Shown one piece after another: positions 1 through 4,863 of a DNA stretch of 5,716 nucleotides. Made by a program: the position numbers and the translations under genes. Source of the DNA: Phycisphaerales bacterium (GTDB lineage Bacteria; Planctomycetota; Phycisphaerae; Phycisphaerales; UBA1924); the NCBI GenBank assembly GCA_029260335.1, contig JAJDDL010000455.1, positions 1-5,716 on the forward strand, read 5' to 3'. Position 1 is the first letter of the stretch; each line of letters opens with the position of its first letter. The notes beneath the pieces are model-generated. The model saw nothing but the letters and a program-made list of their open reading frames with translations. It made no database searches and was not told the origin of the DNA.

Positions 1-159
1 GAGTGCAGCCGATTGCGGAGTACCGCCGACGGCCAGGTCCGCCCGTGCTTGTTCAGCAACTAGGAGTTGGATCTTCGCGTGCATTTGCGGGGCGGGGCGA
101 GTGATACCGAACTCGAGGATTTCCTCTTGGACTGTGTTTGGACCAAGCAAGCCCAGCAC
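1..159 (-). CDS. Possible hypothetical protein, C-terminus beyond left edge
   Basis: One minus-strand frame stays open from about position 456 to the left edge, while the other two minus frames hit stops in the last 160 bases. The predicted peptide looks protein-like. After the GTG it reads LGLLGPNTVQEEILEFG, followed by a charged amphipathic stretch (QMHAKIQLLVAEQARADLA) that would make a good helix, and its third codon positions are mostly G or C. I do not recognise the family. The start is unsettled. The GTG at 159 gives a 56 nt gap after the upstream gene but has no Shine-Dalgarno site. An ATG at 285 is in frame but would overlap the upstream gene by 70 nt. The plus strand here is also open from base 2 to 313, but its product is rich in Ser, Arg and Cys and looks like a shadow. 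The existence of a gene is plausible; its function is unknown. Confidence 0.4.
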   Translation of the reverse strand, partial: MLGLLGPNTVQEEILEFGITRPAPQMHAKIQLLVAEQARADLAVGGTPQSAAL

Positions 160-189
160 GGGATTAACGAGGATGGGTTTGAGCAGCCG

Positions 190-210
190 GATCGGCCGAT
201 GTCGGCGATC
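190..210 (-). other. Hairpin just after the YcxB-like gene
   Basis: Read on the minus strand, GATCG-CCGA pairs with TCGG-c-CGATC. This gives nine base pairs with one bulged C and a very tight loop, so the innermost pair would open. It begins five bases after the TAA at 216-218. No run of U follows, so it is not a standard intrinsic terminator. It could still act as a 3'-end stabiliser. It also lies inside the alternative long form of the left-edge frame. Confidence 0.4.
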
Positions 211-215
211 GGGGG

Positions 216-878
216 TTAGCGCTGGTCCCGATTGTCGGTGTGTGGGCCATACCCAGAGAACGAATGGTCGGCCGCGTTCTGCCATTCGACGACGCGTTGC
301 CCGAATCGAATGAACGACGCGGCATCCTCGAATGCGGATGCTGGAATCGCCGTGGACACCTTGTTGCGATAGGTGAATCGAACATACTCGTCCATCCGAT
401 CGATCGACGCGATGTGGCGCCACTCGTGGAACCTGTGGCCCCCCTCGAATCCGTGTCTAATTCCCTCTGGACCGGCTGACACGGTTTGCGTGTCGAACAT
501 CGTCGGAGCCTCGGTCTCGGTAGGCAGCCAAGCCTCGATCTGCTGACGGCACCAGGCGTCGACGTGTCGCTTGGAGATACCCTTCAGCGTCGCGATGATG
601 AAGTACAAACTGACCGCGACGGTCACGATGAGCACTACAGGGTTGAAACTTGAGAATCCATGCCGATACACCGAATCGATGCCCAGAAAGAAGAATGGTG
701 TGACTATCAGCCAGTACACACCCGCGGTGATTTGGCTTGAGCGAGAACTCGCGATCGTGCGGCTCCAAGCCGCATCGTTCTTCATTTCTTCAACAGCCCA
801 TTCGATCTGGCGATTGCGAGAAACCTCGTAGATGACGGCCAGCTCGCCGTTGTGGGGGTCGGGGACTCGCTCAGACAT
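216..878 (-). CDS. Two-TM membrane protein with YcxB-like C-terminal domain
   Basis: A 220-residue protein of unknown role, probably in the cytoplasmic membrane. A polar N-terminus of about 48 residues is followed by two hydrophobic helices, roughly residues 50-71 and 79-99, with a short connecting loop. A soluble C-terminal domain covers about residues 125-195. That domain has the pattern of the YcxB-like family: an extended pair of strands (SAGPEGIRHGFEGG), a conserved Trp (W153 in HEWRHI), a strand ending in a short turn (DEYVRFTYRNK) and then IPASAF. Nothing suggests catalysis; YcxB-like proteins have no established biochemical function. The ATG at 878 is preferred because GGGAG lies 8 nt upstream. 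A GTG at 887 is also in frame but overlaps that site. The gene begins 18 nt after the oxidoreductase stop, so the two are probably co-transcribed. The family call is from pattern recognition and is moderate; the gene itself is likely real. Confidence 0.7.
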   Translation of the reverse strand: MSERVPDPHNGELAVIYEVSRNRQIEWAVEEMKNDAAWSRTIASSRSSQITAGVYWLIVTPFFFLGIDSVYRHGFSSFNPVVLIVTVAVSLYFIIATLKGISKRHVDAWCRQQIEAWLPTETEAPTMFDTQTVSAGPEGIRHGFEGGHRFHEWRHIASIDRMDEYVRFTYRNKVSTAIPASAFEDAASFIRFGQRVVEWQNAADHSFSGYGPHTDNRDQR

Positions 879-886
879 AACGCTCA

Positions 887-891
887 CTCCC
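887..891 (-). promoter_or_regulatory. Ribosome binding site deciding the YcxB-like start
   Basis: GGGAG on the minus strand sits 8 nt before the ATG at 878. It lies within the 18 nt gap after the stop of the preceding oxidoreductase gene. It is the clearest Shine-Dalgarno sequence in the window, and it rules against the in-frame GTG at 887, whose first base falls inside the site. Confidence 0.6.
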
Positions 892-896
892 GAGAG

Positions 897-2024
897 TCAG
901 GAAACACGAGAAAACAAGCAACTGGATTCATCCAGCATCTGCGCCACGGCGGCGGTTGCCGTGGTATGGGCCAGCGACATGCCGTGACCGGTGAATCCGC
1001 CGCAGAACCAGGCGTGTCCTTCGAGCGAGGGGATTCTACAGATCATGGGCAGGGCGGTTGGCGAGAAGCCCATCGTGCCGGCCCAGCGACACAGAACGGG
1101 GTATCGTCTGCCCAAGAGCCGCTCGGCGAAGTCCTCGAGCGCACCTTGGACGTTGTCGGTGGTCGTGTCGTCCTCGCCGACTTCCTGATCCGCGAAGAGT
1201 CCTCGGCAGCCGCCGAGTGCGATGACACCGTCGCCGGCCTCGCGGATGTATTCGTGCCCGTGGTTGATGTAGTAGGCGCAATCGAGTGAGACCTCAGGGG
1301 CATCCAACGCGAGCATCTGGCCTCGCCGGGGCGTGATCCGATCGCGAAACTCCGGCAGGAGCGATTCCGTGAAAGCGTTGGTGCAGACGAGCAGTCGCTC
1401 GCAGCGGTATTCGCCGGCGTTCGTCTGGATCGAGACCTTGCTGCTTTTGAGATCCACCGACTCAACTTCGACCCCCTGGCGAACGTGCTCAAAGACCGGG
1501 CCCGCGATCCACCGGATGAGCTCCGCGGGATTGCACACCGCGTCGTTGGGATTGACCAGACCAACGCGGGCCATTCCACTTGTCCAAGCGGCGTCGGCGC
1601 CCTCGGTGTGCCACCCAACCTCGAAGCCATCCTCCTGGAGCAGCGTGCGAGACTCCTCCAACTCCCGGGCCTCTCCATCGTCGACCGCGAGCAAGCACGA
1701 CGGACGGGCTTGGTACGAGCGAAGACTCTCGATCCCGGCCTCGCGCAGAGCCTGCAGGTTGTTCTCGCTCCATCGCCAGAGTGCCTTGGCCGTGTCTCGT
1801 CCAAACTCTCGGCACGCCGCGGCGTAGTTGTCGGCGGCTCCTCGCATGAGATAGCCGGCGTTGCGAGTGCTTGCGCCGCAGCCGATGACGCCTCGTTCGA
1901 GGACAACGTGGTTGATGCCTCGGCGTTGGAGTTCGCGGCTTGCGCTCAGACCCGCGATGCCGGCACCGATGACGATGACCTCATGTTCGCGATTGTCACG
2001 ATGCCAGTAGCTTGTGGTGGGCAT
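897..2024 (-). CDS. FAD-dependent oxidoreductase, DAO family (amine or amino-acid oxidase-like)
   Basis: A complete 375-residue flavoprotein of the D-amino-acid oxidase fold (DAO superfamily, the group with glycine oxidase, sarcosine oxidase and DadA). The N-terminus holds the dinucleotide-binding Rossmann motif, VIVIGAGIAGLSASREL at 16-32, with the ribose-binding acid E43 at the end of the second strand. Next comes a GCGASTRNAGYL segment at 48-59, matching the GAS-x-RNAG flavin-contact loop common in this family. The C-terminus carries RWAGTMGFSPTALPMI (313-328) and CGGFTGHGMSLA (341-352), the usual closing flavin-binding stretch. There is no signal peptide or membrane helix, so it should be cytoplasmic. 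The reaction would be oxidation of a C-N bond of an amine or amino acid, with electrons passing to oxygen or another acceptor; the substrate cannot be read from the sequence. The ATG at 2024 places the Rossmann motif at the normal distance from the N-terminus. Its leader is almost entirely the inverted repeat at 2037-2164. The downstream neighbour starts 18 nt after its TGA. Confidence 0.87.
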   Translation of the reverse strand: MPTTSYWHRDNREHEVIVIGAGIAGLSASRELQRRGINHVVLERGVIGCGASTRNAGYLMRGAADNYAAACREFGRDTAKALWRWSENNLQALREAGIESLRSYQARPSCLLAVDDGEARELEESRTLLQEDGFEVGWHTEGADAAWTSGMARVGLVNPNDAVCNPAELIRWIAGPVFEHVRQGVEVESVDLKSSKVSIQTNAGEYRCERLLVCTNAFTESLLPEFRDRITPRRGQMLALDAPEVSLDCAYYINHGHEYIREAGDGVIALGGCRGLFADQEVGEDDTTTDNVQGALEDFAERLLGRRYPVLCRWAGTMGFSPTALPMICRIPSLEGHAWFCGGFTGHGMSLAHTTATAAVAQMLDESSCLFSRVS

Positions 2025-2036
2025 GTGTGGATCTTA

Positions 2037-2164
2037 CGAGCCCGACGCACGAGCGAGGGGGAATGCAAGGAAAGCCTCTTGAGCGAGGTTCTCGCTTCAT
2101 CGCGGAGGCGATTTGCACGGGATATGCGTGTGTTGCAAGCCCCCTCGCTTGCGCGTCGGGCTCG
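2037..2164. repeat. Long inverted repeat, REPIN-like (paired REP-type arms)
   Basis: The left arm (2037-2061) and the reverse complement of the right arm (2140-2164) are 25 bp long and agree at 23 positions. Both begin CGAGCCCGACGC and end AGCGAGGGGG. The 78 nt spacer contains smaller palindromes: AGCGAG-gtt-CTCGCT at 2082-2096, ATCGC-ggag-GCGAT at 2099-2112, and an enclosing TGCAA (2064-2068) with TTGCA (2113-2117). The folded element would therefore be a long stem carrying a branched head. It fills most of the 184 bp gap between pilT and the oxidoreductase. From memory, this arm sequence is a frequent dispersed repeat in planctomycetes. That would fit a paired REP element mobilised in trans by a RAYT-type transposase, though none is encoded here. 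The inverted repeat is directly visible; its class is inferred. Confidence 0.85.
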
Positions 2165-2208
2165 CAAAAGAGTGTGTGTCCTCGTTCGCGCGACGGAAAT
2201 GTCGGTCC

Positions 2209-3336
2209 CTATCTCGCCGACTTCACGCGATTCACGAGTGTCTGGGCCTTGACCTCCACGCCCTTGAGCGAACTCGAAAGAGCCTCGCGGTTCGGCGCGT
2301 ACCCCATCGCGGTCTGGAGATCGACGGCTTCCATCTCGACGAGCTTGGCGAGCGATTGCGTGAAGCTGTGCATTCCCTCGCCGGTGCTCCCGGCGATGAC
2401 CGCGGGCAGATCCGAGTCTTCGCCGTCGCGGATCTTCTCCTTGACAACACTGTTGACGAGCAAGACCTCGGTTGCCGGGACCACGCCCGCGTCGTAGGAA
2501 TCCAAGGCGGGCAATAACCGTTGGGCACAGATCGCGCGAAGGCTGTTGGCCATGCTCGAACGCACGAACGCGCGCTCTTCCTGGGGAAAGAACTCGAGCA
2601 ATCGGCCGAAGCTCTGCATCGTGTCAGCGGTGTGCAGCGTCGCGAAGACCAGGTGCCCGGTCTCGGCGGCCTGGATCGCGGCGAGGATCGTCTCGTGGTC
2701 TCGCATCTCGCCGATAAAGATCACGTCGGGATCTTGGCGCACGACGTATCGCATCGCCGCGGGGAAATCCGGCACGTCGATCCCAATCTCGCGCTGGGAG
2801 ATAATGGATTGCTTCGGCACGAATCGATACTCGACCGGGTCCTCGACCGTGATGATGTTGACGCCGCGTTTTTCGTTGACGTGGTCGATCATGGCGGCGA
2901 GCGTGGTGCTCTTGCCGCTGCCGGTGACGCCGCAGATGATGATCATGCCCTCGTGGGTCTTCTCGCTCAGATCGCGATAGACCGGCGGCATGTGCAGTTC
3001 TTCGAAGTTCGGAATCTCGGCCTTCACGCGCCGGATCGCCGCGTGGGTGTGGTTGCCCGAGCGGTACATGTTGATGCGGAAGCGATCCCCGTCGGGCGTG
3101 TGGTGCGCAAAGTCGATGCTGCCATTCTGCTCGTAGCGCGACTTGATAGGTTCGGTCAGGATGGGATCGAGCAGATGGTCGGCCTCGTCCTCGGTGAGCG
3201 CGGGCGACTCGATGGCCCGGAGCACGCCGTTGACGCGATACACCGGCGGGATGCCCACCTTGATATGCAGATCCGACGCGTCGAGCTTGCCCATCGAGCC
3301 GAGCAAGCGCTGAATATTGATACTTCCTTGGATCAT
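2209..3336 (-). CDS. pilT: Type IV pilus retraction ATPase, PilT family
   Basis: A cytoplasmic hexameric ATPase of the secretion-ATPase superfamily. PilT proteins power type IV pilus retraction, and hence twitching, adhesion and DNA uptake. The N-terminal PAS-like domain starts with INIQRLLGSMGKLDASDLHIKVG (written in two parts: INIQRLLG at 6-13, then DASDLHIKVG at 19-28). The core follows in family order: Walker A GVTGSGKST (136-144), Asp box ITVEDPVEY (162-170), Walker B DVIFIGEMRD (204-213) and His box TGHLVFATLHTAD (226-238), then SLRAICAQRLLP (265-276). All nucleotide-binding residues are intact. The C-terminal part is divergent: where classical PilT has AIRxLIRE, this has VVKEKIRDGED (297-307). 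The ATG at 3336 is chosen because homologues start just before the INIQ segment. The in-frame ATG at 3408 would add 24 residues unlike PilT. The 375-residue length is slightly above the usual 344-370. No pilB, pilC or pilin gene is adjacent. A paralogue such as PilU cannot be excluded. Confidence 0.93.
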   Translation of the reverse strand: MIQGSINIQRLLGSMGKLDASDLHIKVGIPPVYRVNGVLRAIESPALTEDEADHLLDPILTEPIKSRYEQNGSIDFAHHTPDGDRFRINMYRSGNHTHAAIRRVKAEIPNFEELHMPPVYRDLSEKTHEGMIIICGVTGSGKSTTLAAMIDHVNEKRGVNIITVEDPVEYRFVPKQSIISQREIGIDVPDFPAAMRYVVRQDPDVIFIGEMRDHETILAAIQAAETGHLVFATLHTADTMQSFGRLLEFFPQEERAFVRSSMANSLRAICAQRLLPALDSYDAGVVPATEVLLVNSVVKEKIRDGEDSDLPAVIAGSTGEGMHSFTQSLAKLVEMEAVDLQTAMGYAPNREALSSSLKGVEVKAQTLVNRVKSAR

Positions 3337-3382
3337 GGAGGCCCCCACAAAGGCAAGGCACCGGCCGCGAGTGTGGCCCTGC

Positions 3383-3411
3383 TTGTGCCATTGTGCCATA
3401 ACTGGCACGAT
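3383..3411. promoter_or_regulatory. Palindrome with tandem 8-mer upstream of pilT, possible operator
   Basis: On the plus strand TTGTGCCA occurs twice back to back (3383-3390 and 3391-3398). It is followed by taac and then TGGCACGA (3403-3410). The core GTGCCA-taac-TGGCAC (3393-3408) is a perfect 6 bp palindrome with a 4 nt centre, and flanking bases extend the pairing with one mismatch to 3390-3411. It lies about 50-70 bp before the pilT start and overlaps the weak promoter-like sequence at 3390-3418. That arrangement suits a repressor-type binding site or an mRNA hairpin. No U-run follows on the minus strand, so an intrinsic terminator for the glycerate kinase gene is less likely. The symmetry is visible; the role is inferred. 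Confidence 0.45.
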
Positions 3412-3418
3412 TCTGCAA
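3390..3418 (-). promoter_or_regulatory. Weak sigma-70-like promoter candidate for pilT
   Basis: On the minus strand TTGCAG (a 3/6 match to the -35 consensus) is followed by exactly 17 nt and then CACAAT (a 4/6 match to the -10 consensus). A start site here would give a leader of roughly 45 nt before the pilT ATG. Matches this weak occur by chance, so the call rests mostly on correct spacing and on position in the only non-coding DNA upstream of pilT. Confidence 0.25.
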
Positions 3419-3439
3419 GCGCCGAGTGGGTTGTTACAA

Positions 3440-4714
3440 CTACCGGGGGGTGATCAACGCCAGGGCGATGTCGTTGACGTTGGTGCCGGTAGGGCCTGCT
3501 TTGATGAGGGCATCGGCCGCGGCAAGTGCGGTGTAGCTGTCGTGGCGTGCGAGAGCATCCAGGGGATCGATCCCGGCTTGTCGCATACGCGATGCGGTAT
3601 TCCCATCGACTATTCCACCCGCGGCGTCGGTCGGGCCGTCGATACCGTCGGTTCCAAAGCTCAGGATCGTCACGCCATCGGCGCCCTCGATTTCGATCGC
3701 CGCGGCAAGCGATACCTCTTGATTGCGACCGCCGACTCCACTCGCTCCTTGGACATCAACTGTTGTTTCGCCGCCGATCACGATTGCTGCAGGATCATCG
3801 GGATGCTCTGATTGGTACTGCATGGCCATGTGAGCGATCTCTCGGCCGAGGTCGCTTGCTGCGCCGGTGTGGGCGTGACGGACGTGGATCGCTTTGAAGC
3901 CCAGGCGAGTGGCTTCGGCGGCTGCGCCGTCGACCGCCGTTCGATTGGACGCGATGATCTGCGCGGTGACGTGTTTGAAGCATGGGTCGCGGGGCTTTGG
4001 GGTTTCGTCGATGTCGCCGCGTGAGCCGCGTAGGAGATGATCTCGGATGGGTGGGACGAGATCGCTCGTGTTGCACCGCTGCAATGCCGCGAGAGCGTGC
4101 GCATACGTCGATTCGTCGGGCGCAAAGGGCCCAGAAGAAATCGTGTCGAGTCGATCGCCGATGACATCGGAGATGACCAGGCAATGCACCGTTGCGGGAC
4201 AGGCGAGGCGTGCGAGATGGCCGCCTTTGAGTCGTTCGCAGTGCTTGCGGACTGCGTTCAGCTCGTTGATCGTTGCGCCCGATCGGAGCATGGCGTTGGT
4301 GACTGTGCGGAGGTCTTCGAGCGTGATGCCTTCAACGGGGGAGCACAGGTGGGCCGAGCCTCCGCCGGAGATGAGGGCGAGCAGAGTGTTGCACTCACCG
4401 AGATTGGTCATGAACGACTCGACGCGGCGAGCTGCGGTGAGATTGCGATCTGTTGGGAGTGGATGATCGGCCGGCATGACTTCGATGTTGATCGGCAGAT
4501 CGGAATTCTCGGCGTGCTCGGGCACGCACGTGAGAACGCCATTCTCGATGGCATGGGAATCCAAAGCCGCACGGGCCATGGCGACGGAGGCTTTGCCGGT
4601 TGCGAAGAGATGTGTGTAATCGGCTGGTGAATCAGCGAGAGCTCGCGAAACGGCGAAGCCGGGATCTGCGGCGTTCACAATGGCGTTGAGAATATCACTG
4701 GCACGTGGATGCAT
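3440..4714 (-). CDS. Glycerate 2-kinase, GckA/TtuD (MOFRL) family
   Basis: A complete 424-residue cytoplasmic enzyme that phosphorylates D-glycerate with ATP to 2-phosphoglycerate, feeding it into lower glycolysis. Such kinases serve glyoxylate, serine-cycle, hydroxypyruvate or sugar-acid catabolism. The N-terminal DUF4147-type domain shows FATGKAS (37-43, with K41), LISGGGSAHL (114-123), NAVRKHCERLKGGHLA (153-168) and LVISDVIGDRLDTISSGP (179-196). The C-terminal MOFRL domain shows VIGGETTVDVQG (312-323), GVGGRNQEVSLAAA (326-339), FGTDGIDGPTDAAGGIVDG (353-371) and the closing GPTGTNVNDIAL (408-419). All family signatures are present in order and the length is typical. The ATG at 4714 gives a normal N-terminus; only a weak purine stretch (GAGAG) precedes it. 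The upstream AtoE-type transporter, 149 bp away on the same strand, could supply an organic-acid substrate, but that link is inferred. The family differs from the GarK/GlxK-type glycerate kinases. Confidence 0.95.
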   Translation of the reverse strand: MHPRASDILNAIVNAADPGFAVSRALADSPADYTHLFATGKASVAMARAALDSHAIENGVLTCVPEHAENSDLPINIEVMPADHPLPTDRNLTAARRVESFMTNLGECNTLLALISGGGSAHLCSPVEGITLEDLRTVTNAMLRSGATINELNAVRKHCERLKGGHLARLACPATVHCLVISDVIGDRLDTISSGPFAPDESTYAHALAALQRCNTSDLVPPIRDHLLRGSRGDIDETPKPRDPCFKHVTAQIIASNRTAVDGAAAEATRLGFKAIHVRHAHTGAASDLGREIAHMAMQYQSEHPDDPAAIVIGGETTVDVQGASGVGGRNQEVSLAAAIEIEGADGVTILSFGTDGIDGPTDAAGGIVDGNTASRMRQAGIDPLDALARHDSYTALAAADALIKAGPTGTNVNDIALALITPR

Positions 4715-4737
4715 GATGTGTTGCTCTCAGGCTCTAA

Positions 4738-4818
4738 CACGAGCCCGACGCGCTAGTGCTGAAGCCCGCCGCAGACTCGTTCTCATACAGAGTCTCTTGC
4801 TCCCGTCTCGGGCTTGTG
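4738..4818. repeat. Degenerate inverted repeat related to the 2037-2164 element
   Basis: CACGAGCCCGA (4738-4748) pairs with TCGGGCTTGTG (4808-4818) over 11 bp with one mismatch. Inside is a second stem, AGACTC (4773-4778) with GAGTCT (4790-4795). The left arm continues as GAGCCCGACGCGC followed by TAGTGCTG. It thus shares its first 13 bases with the better-preserved right arm of the element at 2037-2164 and then decays. The element occupies most of the 149 bp gap between the transporter and glycerate kinase genes. It looks like an eroded copy of the same dispersed repeat. On the minus strand it could form a hairpin after the transporter stop, but there is no U-run for intrinsic termination. 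Confidence 0.5.
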
Positions 4819-4863
4819 GCTCCTATCGAACGCGTCGCCCCTCGCGGCATTTGAACTGCGCAC

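Noticed and set aside
191..200. ATCGGCCGAT perfect 10 bp palindrome
   Set aside because: A single short GC-rich palindrome that is part of the hairpin already listed at 190-210; no second copy or adjacent promoter supports an operator.
1485..2252. Long plus-strand open frame of 255 codons
   Set aside because: It is antisense to the oxidoreductase gene and runs through the inverted repeat. Its product has low-complexity Arg, Ser and Ala composition and no recognisable domain, whereas the opposite strand encodes a clear flavoprotein.
3337..3408. 24-residue N-terminal extension of PilT from the ATG at 3408
   Set aside because: The extra residues do not resemble PilT and would read through the palindrome and promoter-like region; the ATG at 3336 aligns with the normal PilT start.
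3403..3418. TGGCACG followed by CTGCA on the plus strand, resembling a sigma-54 -24/-12 promoter
   Set aside because: The GG to GC distance is one base shorter than the sigma-54 consensus, which normally abolishes activity, and it points into the 3' end of the glycerate kinase gene rather than toward pilT.
2521..3453. Plus-strand open frame of 310 codons
   Set aside because: It is antisense to pilT, in the register where high third-position GC removes stops. Its product is rich in Asp, Arg, Val and His and has no known motif.
4037..4630. Plus-strand open frame of 197 codons
   Set aside because: It is the antisense shadow of the glycerate kinase gene, whose own frame carries every family signature.
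4718..4740. GTGTT...AACAC pairing just upstream of the glycerate kinase start
   Set aside because: Only five base pairs with a 13 nt loop; likely to occur by chance and not a convincing riboswitch or attenuator.
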